Source: Legionella bozemanae (GTDB lineage Bacteria > Pseudomonadota > Gammaproteobacteria > Legionellales > Legionellaceae). Taken from it: DNA of 64,000 bases. Positions 36,924 to 47,235 of the stretch are shown here, one piece after another. Below the pieces are notes generated by a model. That model ran no database searches. It worked only from the letters and a program-made list of their open reading frames with translations, and was not told where the DNA came from. The stretch spans positions 62,001-126,000 of the forward strand of contig NZ_LBAW01000010.1 in assembly GCF_001648595.1 (NCBI RefSeq). Reading direction: 5' to 3'. The position numbers and the translations under genes are program-made. How positions within the stretch are numbered: the first letter of the stretch is position 1; each line of letters starts with the position of its first letter.

Positions 36924-36985
36924 GAAAAATATGCTGAAAAAGCGCAGCATAGATGGCTATGTGAGCAATTTTCAGCATATTTTTC
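36924..36985. repeat. Perfect 17-bp stem-loop between ribE and the ClC gene
   Basis: GAAAAATATGCTGAAAA (36924-36940) is perfectly complementary to TTTTCAGCATATTTTTC (36969-36985). Inner words GCAGCATAG and CTATGTGAGC add a second partial stem. It lies after ribE and before the ClC gene on the minus strand. It could be a ribE transcript terminator, an operator, or a mobile palindromic repeat. Confidence 0.75.
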
Positions 36986-37045
36986 GCTCAAGATGAGCCG
37001 AATATGGCTTTTCGGTGAACTGTGCTGAATAGTTACCTCCTTAAT

Positions 37046-37660
37046 TCATAACGGGATCTGATCGTTTAACTTTCCTGCAACTTGCAATTGATGAGCAACA
37101 ATACGCGTTAGATAGTCAAATTCAATATTAACCTTTTGTCCAGGTTTTAAAAAGTTCAGGGTAGTATTCAGTAATGTGTGTGGAACAAGCATTAATTTAA
37201 TGCTTTGATTCACAACTGAATTAATCGTTAAGCTGACCCCTTCAACAGTAATACTACCTTTAGGTATTAAATACAATATCGCGTTTGCATCAAAGCCGCT
37301 TAACTCAACTTCAACAAATTCATTAATGTGGTTTATGGAATGAATTTGTGCAATCGCATCGACATGCCCGCTTACGTAATGACCACCAAAACGCGTCGAT
37401 GCAAGCATGGCCCGTTCTAAATTCACTTCATCACCGGCTCTTAGCTCTCCCAAAGTAGTCCTACTCAATGTTTCAGGAGAAACATCAAAACCCAATTTTG
37501 TGTCTTCAGAAGGCAATAAAGTTAAACATACTCCGTTTACAGCAATACTTTCACCTATTTGTAATTGTTCAAAAGCAGATGAAATAACTAACCGATGCGC
37601 ACCATCATGGTTACTATTGCTAATCACGGTGCCTTTTTTTTCAATAATTCCGGTAAACAT
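37046..37660 (-). CDS. ribE: Riboflavin synthase, alpha subunit
   Basis: Dismutates two lumazines into riboflavin, the last step of the pathway started by RibH (17833). 204 aa, the usual length. It starts with MFTGIIEKKGTV, the signature of the first barrel, and the second barrel repeats the fold: AVNGVCLTL (about residues 40-48) and SITVEGVSLTIN (about 136-147) mark the two halves. GGHYVSGHVDA (about 92-102) is also conserved. It is the last gene of a minus-strand set yciA-(545 aa)-ribE, 8 bp after its neighbour. No FMN riboswitch is visible. Confidence 0.96.
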   Translation of the reverse strand: MFTGIIEKKGTVISNSNHDGAHRLVISSAFEQLQIGESIAVNGVCLTLLPSEDTKLGFDVSPETLSRTTLGELRAGDEVNLERAMLASTRFGGHYVSGHVDAIAQIHSINHINEFVEVELSGFDANAILYLIPKGSITVEGVSLTINSVVNQSIKLMLVPHTLLNTTLNFLKPGQKVNIEFDYLTRIVAHQLQVAGKLNDQIPL

Positions 37661-37668
37661 GCTTTCTC

Positions 37669-39306
37669 TTATTCCTGACTCAAATGTGTTCGTCTCTCAT
37701 GCATGGTTTCCACACTATTAATCACTGTTTGCCGACAAATTTCTTGCATGACAGGAATCTCTTTCAGAGGGGTACCTTCATGAATGGTATAAGCAATTAG
37801 AAAACTATCGCGCCACATTTTCTCATTTCGTTTTTCCTTGGCTTTCATCCATAGAGAAACCCATAAGAAATGAAATTGCCATTTATCACGATGCAATTCC
37901 ATTTCTTCGGAAAATACAGCGTCCATGGCGTCTTCCATACGACAGACTCTAATCCCGTCGACAAAACTGCTGTTATGGTTGACTATCTTATCAATTAAAG
38001 GATTCTCCAAATACCAGGATTCAGTAAATGATTTGGTTTTGAGCCAAGATTTTGAACGGCGCAAGGATTCAGAAATCGCTTCTTGCGTAAATGGGGTAAC
38101 TTGTATGCTTAGTTGTTCAAAGAGATAATCGATATCCAGCTTTATAGGTCGCAAACGTACGCCCAGTAGCTCCTGGATTTCTAAAAACTGGACATTAGGA
38201 ATCTCACCCTTCTCTATGGTAACCGCCAAGAAATGTTCTACCATCATCGTAAAATAAGATAGACTCACCTCACGCAAGGTCACATTTTCATCAAAAGCCT
38301 GAGTATAATAATTCTTCACATCCTTTGCTGAAACTGAAGGAGTTATCCATGCATCTTTAAGACCTAACTCATACTTTAATAACAAACCACAAAGTCTATT
38401 TTTCCTGTGTTTACGCACATGAAGAAAAATGCCTTGCGAGCCCGTACCATCTACTTCTGTCGCGCGAATGGTTGCTTTAGCTGCTTCAGGTTCTGGCGCA
38501 AACACAACGCCTCGCTTGCGTTGAATTTTTATCCATGAATCAAACAATTCATGATAATGCTTTGGATACCAATATTTGATTGTCTGCAACCGTGAAAGGG
38601 ATATAGAAGAAAGCGTCACTAAACTTATAATTTGATCCAACGTGTGAACAGCAACTTCGCGAACCTCTGCTTTGGGATGCAATAAAATAAGTAAGGCGAT
38701 ATCAGCACCTTCTTCAATGTTGTACAAATCAGCCATTAGATCGACAAAAAAATCCGCCGGCATGGCATAACTTTGAGCGAAAAAGTTTTCGGCGATTTCA
38801 AAAACATTAAGATCAGATAATTCATGAATTAAATCACGAATCGCATCTAAATGTGAGACAGGTTCGCCTTCAGGAAGCAGCTCCTCTTCATCGCTGGCAA
38901 GTTCGTAATAGGCATTTTTTAGATCTTCGGTCAATTCGACATGTGATTCATAAAAGGAATTTAATACAGGCAGCCAAAAACTCAGTGTATGTTTGCGCAA
39001 GTTGATCATTGCGGCTAAGTGATCCATCAATTGGACTAATGTTTTTGCAGTAATTTTATTGTTGGATTCTGCCGCACCTTGCAATTGAGCAACACAAATA
39101 TCTAAAGCAAAAACACAAGCAGAATAAACTGAAAGACCTTCATCCAGATTTTCTTCTAAGTTATTGATGATATCAATTAATTTAAAAGCAAGTTCAGGTT
39201 GTTGGAAAAATAAAGTATATAACTGGGGATCTGGCTCCGCATTTTGTTCAATCAGGGTAGCCATTTCAGTAAGTAAGCGGTACAGCTCTGACGAATTACT
39301 GGTCAT
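37669..39306 (-). CDS. Conserved-type protein of unknown function (545 aa)
   Basis: No family recognised. The protein is soluble and helical with a strongly acidic first third (EEELLPEGEPV, about residues 146-156). Leu-rich helical stretches (ADIALLILLHPKAEVREVAVHTL, about 195-217) suggest HEAT-like repeats. No signal peptide or membrane helix is seen. Its start overlaps the yciA stop by four bases (ATGA) and its end is 8 bp before ribE, so all three are probably coupled. Composition matches the surroundings. Confidence 0.8.
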   Translation of the reverse strand: MTSNSSELYRLLTEMATLIEQNAEPDPQLYTLFFQQPELAFKLIDIINNLEENLDEGLSVYSACVFALDICVAQLQGAAESNNKITAKTLVQLMDHLAAMINLRKHTLSFWLPVLNSFYESHVELTEDLKNAYYELASDEEELLPEGEPVSHLDAIRDLIHELSDLNVFEIAENFFAQSYAMPADFFVDLMADLYNIEEGADIALLILLHPKAEVREVAVHTLDQIISLVTLSSISLSRLQTIKYWYPKHYHELFDSWIKIQRKRGVVFAPEPEAAKATIRATEVDGTGSQGIFLHVRKHRKNRLCGLLLKYELGLKDAWITPSVSAKDVKNYYTQAFDENVTLREVSLSYFTMMVEHFLAVTIEKGEIPNVQFLEIQELLGVRLRPIKLDIDYLFEQLSIQVTPFTQEAISESLRRSKSWLKTKSFTESWYLENPLIDKIVNHNSSFVDGIRVCRMEDAMDAVFSEEMELHRDKWQFHFLWVSLWMKAKEKRNEKMWRDSFLIAYTIHEGTPLKEIPVMQEICRQTVINSVETMHERRTHLSQE

Positions 39307-39686
39307 ATTTTTTTAGGCACCTGTCTTGGCCTGCGTTCTTCATCAATGGCAACAAAAACAAAAACGCCTTCAGTAACTTGATACGCGTCATTTTGAGTAG
39401 CAGGATGCGCCCATACTTCAACACTGAATGTCATAGAGGTGTTACCTTGTTTTAGTAAGGTGACATAACAACTAACAAGATCACCTACATGGACTGCTTT
39501 TAAAAAACTCATGGAGTGTATGGCCACTGTGGCTACTCGTCCCATTGCTAATCTTTTTGCCAATATTCCTGTGGCCAAATCCATTTGCGACACGATCCAT
39601 CCACCAAATATATCACCATTGGCATTGGTATCTGCCGGCATTGCTAAAGTCTGGATAGCAAGCTCTCCCTTTGGAGTATTGCTCAT
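39303..39686 (-). CDS. yciA: Acyl-CoA thioesterase YciA
   Basis: 127 aa hot-dog-fold hydrolase of acyl-CoA, cytoplasmic. NANGDIFGGWIVSQMD (about residues 22-37) has the catalytic Asp, and VATVAIHSMSFLKAVHVGD (about 51-69) is the second family block. Length is typical. It is the first gene of the set with the 545-aa protein and ribE. Its start codon faces a family A repeat upstream that may separate it from tex. Confidence 0.93.
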   Translation of the reverse strand: MSNTPKGELAIQTLAMPADTNANGDIFGGWIVSQMDLATGILAKRLAMGRVATVAIHSMSFLKAVHVGDLVSCYVTLLKQGNTSMTFSVEVWAHPATQNDAYQVTEGVFVFVAIDEERRPRQVPKKI

Positions 39687-39720
39687 GATTCACCATCGTA
39701 TTTTAGTCTTTGTTCTCTAT

Positions 39721-39810
39721 GTAGCCTGGGTACAGCAAAGCGGAACCCGGGGATTGAGAAATTTATTCATATCCGGAAACCCGGGTTCCGCTTTGCTGCA
39801 CCCAGGCTAC
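39721..39810. repeat. Palindromic repeat family A, copy 3 (best preserved)
   Basis: GTAGCCTGGGTACAGCAAAG with CGGAACCCGG (39721-39750) is almost perfectly complementary to CCGGGTTCCGCTTTGCTGCA with CCCAGGCTAC (39781-39810). The loop is about 30 bases. It lies between the end of tex and the start of yciA, both on the minus strand. Confidence 0.92.
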
Positions 39811-39836
39811 AATACTCAATGCTATGTTAAAAATTT

Positions 39837-42179
39837 TTAATTACGCTTTAACTTAGCTAATGCATCTGCCATTGCTGTATTAAATACCGTTTTTTTAACC
39901 GGCTCCACTTTTTTAGCCTCAGGTTTTTTCCTATGCTCCGTTTTTTTAACCTGAGGAGGCTTTTTCATTTCAGATGTTTTTGCTGGTTTTTTTATTGGTT
40001 GACTCACAGGTTCGTCTTCTAATTTCATGCTTAAACCAATGCGCTTTCTTTCCTTATCCACCTCAATAACCTTGACCGTCACAATGTCACCGGCTTTTAC
40101 TATCGTACGTGGATCAGAAATAAATTTGTTCGTCATTGCTGAAATATGAACCAGCCCATCCTGATGCACCCCAATATCCACAAAAGCACCAAAATTAGTC
40201 ACATTACTGACAACACCTTCAAGGATCATTCCTTCATGTAAATGTTCGATGTCTTCAACACCTTCTTTAAACTGTGCTGTTTTGAACTCTGGCCTAGGAT
40301 CACGGCCTGGTTTTTCCAATTCACGCAACACATCTCTTATAGTAGGCAAACCAAATTGATCATCAATAAAGGCTTCTGCATTCACACTATGTAATATTTC
40401 TTTATTGCCGATCAGGTTCTTAATATCAATTTTCTTGTCTGCAATAATTTTTTCCACTAAAGGATAAGCTTCCGGATGAACACAAGATGCATCCAGTGGA
40501 TTGTCTCCATTCATAATACGTAAAAAACCTGCTGCTTGTTGAAACGCTTTTTCACCCATACGATTTACGTTTTTTAATTCCATCCGGTTTTTAAACGCAC
40601 CATGCTCATCGCGATAAAGCACAATATTTTTGGCCAGAGCTTCATTAAGACCAGAAATATGTGATAACAACGCGGCTGAAGCGGTATTGACATCAACACC
40701 TACAGCGTTCACGCAATCTTCTACAACGCCATCAAGACAACGAGCTAAGCGAGCTTGATTCACATCATGCTGGTATTGTCCTACCCCGATGGATTTGGCT
40801 TCGATTTTGACTAATTCGGCAAGCGGATCTTGAAGACGACGGGCGATAGAAACAGCTCCCCTTAAAGTGACGTCCAAATCAGGGAATTCCTGAGAGGCAA
40901 TTTCTGAAGCGGAATAAACCGATGCACCTGCTTCACTTACAATAACTTTTGTCAGTTTTAAATCAGGATACATTTTTATCAAATCAGTAACCAAGCGCTC
41001 TGTTTCACGAGAACCTGTTCCATTACCAATACTGATTAAATTGACCTGATATTTTGCTGCCAATTTAGCCAAATCAGTAATTGCTTGATGCCATTCATTT
41101 TGTGGAGCCAGTGGGAAAATAACAGTGTAATCCAGCAACTTGCCTGTTGCATCAACCACCACCACTTTAACTCCGGTTCTAATTCCAGGATCAAGTCCAA
41201 TAGTAATTTGTGGGCCTGCAGGTGCGGCCAGTAATAAGTCGCGTAAATTTCTGGAAAATACTTTTATTGCTTCTTCGTCGGCCATTTCGCGTAAGCGAGT
41301 CAGTAACTCCAGCTCCAACTTAGTAAATAATTTTATTTTCCAGGTCAGACGTATTGTTTCAAGTAACCAGCTGTCTGCTTTTCTTTGCTTATCCACAATA
41401 TTGAAATGAGCAGCTAATTTATTTTCACCATAGGATAAATCATGCTCAGGTAAAGTAAGGCTCACTTGCAAAACACTTTCTCGCCGTCCACGGAACAAAG
41501 CCAAAGCACGATGTGAAGGAATTTTCTTAATTGCTTCAGAATAATCAAAGTAATCGGAAAACTTATTCACGGCTTCTTTTTTCTTGGAGCTGCCTGTTGA
41601 TTTGACAATACCATGCTGCCACAAATATTCCCGTAGTTCATTAATCAAATCCGCATCCTCAGCAAAATGCTCCATTAATATATGGCGCGCACCTTCTAAG
41701 GCTGCTTTTGCATCCTCAATACCGGCCTCAGGATTAATAAATTGCACCGCTTGTTCTTCAGGATCCAGCTCAGGGTTGTTCCATAAAGCCTGCGCTAATG
41801 GATCTAAGCCTGCTTCTATGGCAATTTGCGCCTTTGTACGACGCTTTGGTCTGAAGGGCAAATATAAATCCTCAAGACGAGTTTTGGTGTCTGCTGCTAA
41901 AATACTCTTTTCAAGTTCTGGAGTTAGTTTCTCTTGCTCTCGGATAGACTGCAAAACTACAGCGCGACGTTCATCCAGTTCACGCAAATAAAGCACGCGC
42001 TCATCAATAAAACGTAATTTTATATCATCTAGTCCTTCAGTAGCTTCCTTGCGGTAACGAGCAATGAAAGGAATTGTTGCCCCTTCATTGAGCAGACGAA
42101 TGGCTGCTTCTACCTGCGCTGGTTTAACTTTAATCTCTTGCGCAATAATTGCAGCTAATCTCAACATCTCTTGAGTCAT
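39837..42179 (-). CDS. tex: Tex-family S1 RNA-binding protein
   Basis: Nucleic-acid-binding transcription accessory protein, 780 aa, as in E. coli YhgF. The order of parts: N-terminal helical Tex domain ([16 protein letters not shown], about residues 34-49), YqgF/RuvC-like fold ([16 protein letters not shown], about 330-345), helix-hairpin-helix ([20 protein letters not shown], about 501-520) and C-terminal S1 domain ([17 protein letters not shown], about 652-668). After S1 comes a Lys/Pro-rich tail (about 715-770) rich in KKPEAKK-type words, longer than the minimal family protein. Single gene between two repeat elements. Confidence 0.96.
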   Translation of the reverse strand: MTQEMLRLAAIIAQEIKVKPAQVEAAIRLLNEGATIPFIARYRKEATEGLDDIKLRFIDERVLYLRELDERRAVVLQSIREQEKLTPELEKSILAADTKTRLEDLYLPFRPKRRTKAQIAIEAGLDPLAQALWNNPELDPEEQAVQFINPEAGIEDAKAALEGARHILMEHFAEDADLINELREYLWQHGIVKSTGSSKKKEAVNKFSDYFDYSEAIKKIPSHRALALFRGRRESVLQVSLTLPEHDLSYGENKLAAHFNIVDKQRKADSWLLETIRLTWKIKLFTKLELELLTRLREMADEEAIKVFSRNLRDLLLAAPAGPQITIGLDPGIRTGVKVVVVDATGKLLDYTVIFPLAPQNEWHQAITDLAKLAAKYQVNLISIGNGTGSRETERLVTDLIKMYPDLKLTKVIVSEAGASVYSASEIASQEFPDLDVTLRGAVSIARRLQDPLAELVKIEAKSIGVGQYQHDVNQARLARCLDGVVEDCVNAVGVDVNTASAALLSHISGLNEALAKNIVLYRDEHGAFKNRMELKNVNRMGEKAFQQAAGFLRIMNGDNPLDASCVHPEAYPLVEKIIADKKIDIKNLIGNKEILHSVNAEAFIDDQFGLPTIRDVLRELEKPGRDPRPEFKTAQFKEGVEDIEHLHEGMILEGVVSNVTNFGAFVDIGVHQDGLVHISAMTNKFISDPRTIVKAGDIVTVKVIEVDKERKRIGLSMKLEDEPVSQPIKKPAKTSEMKKPPQVKKTEHRKKPEAKKVEPVKKTVFNTAMADALAKLKRN

Positions 42180-42244
42180 TTACATCCCCGTAAAACATAA
42201 ATATATAACAATGGATTACCTCATCCCTAAACCTTACTGGAATT

Positions 42245-42323
42245 GAACCCTGGGTGAAGGCATTGCCGTAGCCCAGGAATAGAGCATATCGTTGAACCCG
42301 TGGATGCTTCTTCCCAGGGTTAC
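42245..42323. repeat. Palindromic repeat family A, copy 4 (degenerate)
   Basis: GAACCCTGGGTGAAGGCATT with GCCGTAGCCCAGG at the left, and GAACCCGTGGATGCTTCTTC with CCAGGGTTACAC at the right. The words match other family A copies with substitutions. It lies between glmS and tex. Confidence 0.7.
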
Positions 42324-42395
42324 ACATTTTTATACTGAAATCGCTCCACTTCTGTATCAGATGAAGGGTGAGTCGTTAAAAAAATCGCCACATTA

Positions 42396-44210
42396 TTACT
42401 CAACAGTCACTGATTTTGCAAGATTACGTGGCTGATCAACATCTGTACCTTTTACAACCGCAACATGATAAGCCAGTAATTGTAAAGGAATCGTGTAAAT
42501 GATTGGAGCAACCCATAAACCACAGTAAGGGACCTTAATCAAACGTGCCCCATTTGCACGCCAACTTTGGGTATCGTCAACAAAAACAAATAACTGCCCC
42601 CCTCGTGCACTGACTTCATGTAAATTAGATTTTAATTTATCCAATAACTCATCGTTAGGAGCAACAGCAACAACAGGCATATTTTCATCAACCAAGGCCA
42701 AAGGACCATGTTTCAGCTCCCCAGAAGGATATGCTTCAGCATGAATATAGGAAATTTCCTTTAATTTCAAAGCACCTTCTAGAGCCACCGGGTATTGTAC
42801 GCCGCGCCCTAAAAATAAAGCATGTGCTTTATTAACAAAAAGGGATGCAAGGTCTTCGATTTCCTCGTTCATCTTTAATGCGCGTTCACAGCATGCAGGA
42901 AGCTCTTGTAATTGCTTTAACACTTCATTTGCCCGATTATCATGGCAAAGCGCTGCAGCTAACATTAAAAAAGCAGCCAGTTGCGTAGTAAATGCCTTAG
43001 TAGATGCCACGCCAATTTCTACGCCAGCACGTGTTAAAAAGACACAATCCGCTTCTCTGACCAAAGTACTTGTTGCCACATTACAAATAGCCAAACTAGC
43101 CAAATACTCCATATCTTTTGCTTTTTGCAAGGCAGCAAGAGTATCTGCGGTCTCACCTGATTGGGAAACGGTGATAAATAAAGTATCTTTGGGTACAACT
43201 ACATCGCGATAACGATACTCACTCGCAATTTCAACCTGCGTCGGCAATCCAGCCAATGATTCTAGCCAATATTTAGCAATCATTCCGGCGTGATAACTGG
43301 TGCCGCAAGCAACAATGTGAATTTGCTTTACCAAAGGAAATATTTGAGAGGCACGCTCTCCAAAACTGGATTTAAGTACCTCAAGGCTATTCACACGACC
43401 TTCCAAGGTATCAGTCAGCACTTTAGATTGTTCAAACACTTCCTTGAGCATGAAATGTCGATAAGGGCCTTTACTCACGGTTTCAGCATCGCTCGTTAAA
43501 GGATGAAGCGGGCGCTCAACAAATGATTTGGATGAATCATAAATTGCTACACTTTTTGAGGTAATACAAGCGCTGTCACCCTCTTCTAAATAAATCACTG
43601 ATTGTGCAAAAGATTTTAATGCCAATCCATCAGAAGCGATAAAATTCTCGCCTATACCCAAGCCTAGAACTAAAGGACTACCTTTACGAACAGCAACAAG
43701 TTCCATTGGTCTTTGTTGATGGATAACGCCTAAAGCAAACGCACCATCCATTTTTGCAGCTGCGGTTTGTACTGCTTCAAGCAAGTTTTCACTCTGAAGA
43801 TAATAGTAATGAATTAAATGGGCAGCTACTTCAGTATCTGTTTCAGAGGTAAATTGATACCCTTGCATTACTAACTCATGGCGCAAAGTATCATGATTTT
43901 CAATAATCCCATTATGCACCAATGCAATTTGCCCATGGGATATGTGCGGATGTGCATTTTGTTCTGAAGGCCTACCGTGCGTTGCCCATCTGGTATGCGC
44001 AATGCCTGTATTTCCAGCAATAGCTGTTTCTTGCATAGCATCCGCTAAATTTTGTACCTTCCCCTGAATTCGCACACGTTGTAACAGTTCGTCATTATCG
44101 ATTACGGCAATACCAGCAGAATCATAACCTCTATATTCCAAACGACGTAACCCTTCCAGTAAAATTTTACTGATATCCCTTTCAGACACAGCTCCAATAA
44201 TCCCACACAT
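42396..44210 (-). CDS. glmS: Glucosamine-6-phosphate synthase (isomerizing)
   Basis: Makes glucosamine-6-phosphate from fructose-6-phosphate and glutamine, feeding UDP-GlcNAc for peptidoglycan, LPS and the FnlA route. 604 aa (E. coli 609). N-terminal glutaminase with catalytic Cys2 (MCGIIGAV) and RRLEYRGYDSAG (about residues 21-32), then two SIS domains: SQSGETADTLAALQKAK (about 344-360) and GRGVQYPVALEGALKLKEIS (about 464-483). The C-terminus NLAKSVTVE is the family end. It stands alone. No glmS ribozyme was seen, as expected for a proteobacterium. Confidence 0.98.
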   Translation of the reverse strand: MCGIIGAVSERDISKILLEGLRRLEYRGYDSAGIAVIDNDELLQRVRIQGKVQNLADAMQETAIAGNTGIAHTRWATHGRPSEQNAHPHISHGQIALVHNGIIENHDTLRHELVMQGYQFTSETDTEVAAHLIHYYYLQSENLLEAVQTAAAKMDGAFALGVIHQQRPMELVAVRKGSPLVLGLGIGENFIASDGLALKSFAQSVIYLEEGDSACITSKSVAIYDSSKSFVERPLHPLTSDAETVSKGPYRHFMLKEVFEQSKVLTDTLEGRVNSLEVLKSSFGERASQIFPLVKQIHIVACGTSYHAGMIAKYWLESLAGLPTQVEIASEYRYRDVVVPKDTLFITVSQSGETADTLAALQKAKDMEYLASLAICNVATSTLVREADCVFLTRAGVEIGVASTKAFTTQLAAFLMLAAALCHDNRANEVLKQLQELPACCERALKMNEEIEDLASLFVNKAHALFLGRGVQYPVALEGALKLKEISYIHAEAYPSGELKHGPLALVDENMPVVAVAPNDELLDKLKSNLHEVSARGGQLFVFVDDTQSWRANGARLIKVPYCGLWVAPIIYTIPLQLLAYHVAVVKGTDVDQPRNLAKSVTVE

Positions 44211-44400
44211 ACTATGCTCCTCGTTTCAACAACCGCATATGAACGATATATCAATAAAAAAAGGGCAATTATGCCATAAACATTTATAAATCACTAACAT
44301 GTTCCGTATCGTGAGCTAAGAGGATGATACCGCAAATTGTTCCTCTAAAATTAAATGCCAAGAGAAAGGTGCAGATATAATTGAGAGTTCTGCAAAAAGA

Positions 44401-44437
44401 AAACCCGGGCTACGGCAGCGCTTTCACCCAGGCGATA
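44401..44437. repeat. Family A repeat, half copy
   Basis: AAACCCGGGCTACGGCAGCG followed by CTTTCACCCAGGCGATA matches only the right half of the family A element. It lies between the plaC stop and the glmS start. Confidence 0.65.
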
Positions 44438-44469
44438 CTGGAAAAACTCTTAGCTACTCACAATTCTAT

Positions 44470-45768
44470 TTACTCTATAGGATTTTGACACGTTACATCA
44501 TATCCATGATATTTCATAGCCTTGCATACTTCAAAAGCAAGCAATCCATGGGCACGTGTACTTGGATGAATTTCATCCCAGAATAAATAACTCTCCGGAG
44601 TATCACATACTTGATAGTTCTTGTCTCCTGCAGCAAAGCTTGCATCCCTATATTGAAGCACTTGTGCATAACGTAATACGTAGTTGTTAGCAAAAGGCGA
44701 ACTACGGAATGCATCATACATAGGAAGTTTCACATCAATACACGCTTCTGTAGTGTTAGTAAATCCATAAGTTTCCGGATTTTTTAAAGCACGTTCGAAA
44801 TAATCGCTCATGTCGATATAGAGAAAATTTGCATCAGGGTAAATTTTTGCCCATTCCTGCATACGATTTCGAAGCCTGTCGTTGTGCATATCAATAGCAT
44901 TATTCAAAACCTCTCTATCAGTGGTTTGCACTACGCGAGGTGTGTCGCCTATATGAGGCAGTCCCATGATTACAAAGCGACGAGCGCCAGCTTGCATTAA
45001 TTTCATCACAGCAGAACCCGCACCGGATAAAACATTATCAACATAAGTACTCATTACTTCCGTGTTGTAATTATCTTCAAAGAATAAGACATTAATGTAA
45101 TCATTACTCCCTGAGAAAATAAAAAACACGGTTTCCTTACTTAAAGCTGGGTGTTCTAATAAATAAGCTTGGACAGTTAAACCAAGACTTGGAGGAACCA
45201 ACTTACCGACGATAAGATTTTTGATTGTTCCTAATGGATGACGAATCAAATTCCATACCGTTAATTGATAATCATAAGTTGCGGTCCAACTCCCCCCAAA
45301 CGCACGGTTTAAATAAACTTCTTCATCCTCTGGGGCAATGGAAAGCATTTTTGCTAAATATTCGTTCCATACCTGGCCATTGGAGAAACGTGCATTCCAA
45401 TAAGGTTTTCCTGGCAATACAGGAACTAATTTGATTTTACTAACCAAATTGGCAATATAGGGTGCCAATTGATTATCAAAAAAATCGGTAACTATGGCGA
45501 TACCTGAATCCAAAACCATTTGCGGTACATAATATTCTTCGGCAAACTCAACCATTTTATTGAGAACAAATATTTTAAAAGGAGCGACTAAAAAAGCGGG
45601 ATCTTCTTCCTGGCGTAAACTTTTAAGTAAGTGAGTGGTATTCCCTGTATCAGACAAGCTGTCGCCAAAAACCACCATAGACTTTACAGGAGTGGCGGCA
45701 AAACTTATGAACGGGACAAATAAACAAAGGATTAAGAACCAACGCAACTTCCGAATGTACTGGGCCAT
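44470..45768 (-). CDS. plaC: GDSL glycerophospholipid:cholesterol acyltransferase/lysophospholipase PlaC
   Basis: 432 aa secreted GDSL lipase. PlaC of L. pneumophila is a type II-secreted lipase that moves acyl groups from phospholipids to cholesterol. Signal peptide at residues 1-24 (ISFAA). GDSLSDTGN has Ser37; SGSNDY is at about 218-223; DEIH at 398-401 gives Asp398 and His401. These numbers are the same as the published PlaC triad (S37, D398, H401), which is the main basis for the name. Paired cysteines (for example C342, C373, C415, C427) allow the disulfide-loop control described for PlaC. AAGGAG precedes the ATG. Monocistronic. Confidence 0.94.
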   Translation of the reverse strand: MAQYIRKLRWFLILCLFVPFISFAATPVKSMVVFGDSLSDTGNTTHLLKSLRQEEDPAFLVAPFKIFVLNKMVEFAEEYYVPQMVLDSGIAIVTDFFDNQLAPYIANLVSKIKLVPVLPGKPYWNARFSNGQVWNEYLAKMLSIAPEDEEVYLNRAFGGSWTATYDYQLTVWNLIRHPLGTIKNLIVGKLVPPSLGLTVQAYLLEHPALSKETVFFIFSGSNDYINVLFFEDNYNTEVMSTYVDNVLSGAGSAVMKLMQAGARRFVIMGLPHIGDTPRVVQTTDREVLNNAIDMHNDRLRNRMQEWAKIYPDANFLYIDMSDYFERALKNPETYGFTNTTEACIDVKLPMYDAFRSSPFANNYVLRYAQVLQYRDASFAAGDKNYQVCDTPESYLFWDEIHPSTRAHGLLAFEVCKAMKYHGYDVTCQNPIE

Positions 45769-45991
45769 ATTATCTCCTTATAAAATAAAGCCGCAAATGA
45801 AAGCAGATAGCTTTGGTATATAACAGTATGATCGCTGGTTAGTTTTTGTCAACGCATTTAGTTAATTTTTGCTTCATATTTAAACCAATAAGGCACCTAA
45901 CCTAGGATGCATTTAATTCACGCCTATTGATTAAATTCTGTGTAAATGGTAATTTTTGCCGAATATTTTTGTTTCTCTTTTAGGTAGTACA

Positions 45992-46756
45992 ATGGAAAAA
46001 ATAGTAATCGCTGCATTTTATAAATTTGTTTCTTTGGAAAATTTTGAAACAATGCGCGAACCTTTGCTTGCTAAAATGCATGAAATCAAAATTAAAGGTA
46101 CCATTATATTAGCCTCTGAGGGAATCAATGGAGGGTTTGCCGGTACTCGTGAACAAATGGATCTATTTTATCAATTCATTCGCCAGGATGAACGTTTAGC
46201 CGATTTAAAGTTTAAAGAAACTTTTGATAATGAAAACCCATTTGAAAAATCTAAAGTGAAACTTCGCAAAGAAATTGTAACTATGGGCATCAAAAATGTT
46301 GACCCTTTAAAATCTGCAGGAACCTATTTAAGCCCTGAAGAATGGAATGAATTAATTCAAGATCCCGATGTGGTGTTAATCGATACCCGTAATGATTATG
46401 AATTTGAATTAGGTACATTCAAAAACGCCATCAATCCCAGCACCGAAAATTTTAGAGATTTTCCGGAGTATGTGCGTGAACATTTACTTGATAAAAAAGA
46501 TAAAAAAATTGCAATGTTTTGTACGGGTGGGATACGCTGTGAGAAATCCACTGCTTACTTAAAAGACCTGGGTTTCAAAAATGTCTATCATTTGTATGAT
46601 GGCATTCTCAATTATATTGAACAAATGCCCCAAGAAAAATCGCTCTGGGAAGGGCAATGTTTTGTTTTTGATAACCGAGTAGCAGTTGATGCTCAATTAA
46701 ATCGAGTCTATCCTCAATTACCACTGGATTACAAACATGATCGCAACAAAGAATAA
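45992..46756 (+). CDS. trhO: tRNA uridine(34) hydroxylase TrhO (rhodanese domain)
   Basis: Hydroxylates U34 of certain tRNAs, an O2-dependent step toward cmo5U. 254 aa from the ATG at 45992; an upstream TTG (45956) would add twelve residues but has no ribosome site and is not in the family. An N-terminal acylphosphatase-like part ([10 protein letters not shown], about residues 40-49) precedes the rhodanese domain, where [15 protein letters not shown] (about 127-141) and the active Cys in [12 protein letters not shown] (about 177-188) are intact. First gene of trhO-smpB-bcp; two bases separate it from smpB. Confidence 0.95.
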   Translation: MEKIVIAAFYKFVSLENFETMREPLLAKMHEIKIKGTIILASEGINGGFAGTREQMDLFYQFIRQDERLADLKFKETFDNENPFEKSKVKLRKEIVTMGIKNVDPLKSAGTYLSPEEWNELIQDPDVVLIDTRNDYEFELGTFKNAINPSTENFRDFPEYVREHLLDKKDKKIAMFCTGGIRCEKSTAYLKDLGFKNVYHLYDGILNYIEQMPQEKSLWEGQCFVFDNRVAVDAQLNRVYPQLPLDYKHDRNKE

Positions 46757-46758
46757 AT

Positions 46759-47235
46759 ATGACAAATAAAAAACAATCCGATTCGACCATTGTGTTGAAC
46801 CGCAAAGCAGGCTTTAACTATTTTATTGAGGATCAATACGAGGCAGGTTTAGTGCTTGAAGGTTGGGAAGTTAAAAGTTTACGCGCAGGAAAAATAAATC
46901 TGTCAGATGCACATATCATTATTAAATACGGCGAGGCCTTTTTACTTGGTGCCCAGATTCAACCACTCATAACCGCTTCGACACATTCTATTCCTGATCC
47001 AACACGTACACGCAAGTTATTATTGAATAAAAAAGAATTGAACCAACTCATCGGTAGTGTCGAACGCCAAGGCTATACTATAGTTCCCCTTTCTTTATAT
47101 TGGAAAAAAAATAAAGTCAAAATAAAAATAGCTCTGGCCAAAGGTAAAAAAGAGCATGATAAGCGAGACTCCATTAAAGATCGTGAATGGCAAAGAGACC
47201 GTTCGCGCATTATGAAAAAAACAGGGAGAGAATAA
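46759..47235 (+). CDS. smpB: SsrA-binding protein SmpB
   Basis: Carries tmRNA to stalled ribosomes for trans-translation. 158 aa, the normal length. [20 protein letters not shown] (about residues 14-33) and [17 protein letters not shown] (about 35-51) are family words. The C-terminal basic tail [20 protein letters not shown] mimics an anticodon stem in the decoding centre. The stop TAA and the next ATG share a base (TAATG at 47233). No ssrA gene was found in the window, although smpB and ssrA are neighbours in many gammaproteobacteria. Confidence 0.97.
   Translation: MTNKKQSDSTIVLNRKAGFNYFIEDQYEAGLVLEGWEVKSLRAGKINLSDAHIIIKYGEAFLLGAQIQPLITASTHSIPDPTRTRKLLLNKKELNQLIGSVERQGYTIVPLSLYWKKNKVKIKIALAKGKKEHDKRDSIKDREWQRDRSRIMKKTGRE

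Noticed and set aside
41584-41991. 135-codon plus-strand frame
   Set aside because: Antisense to tex; Ser/Arg-rich composition from the opposite strand.
46759-47235. tmRNA gene next to smpB
   Set aside because: No ssrA-like sequence is visible in the flanking gaps; downstream is bcp.
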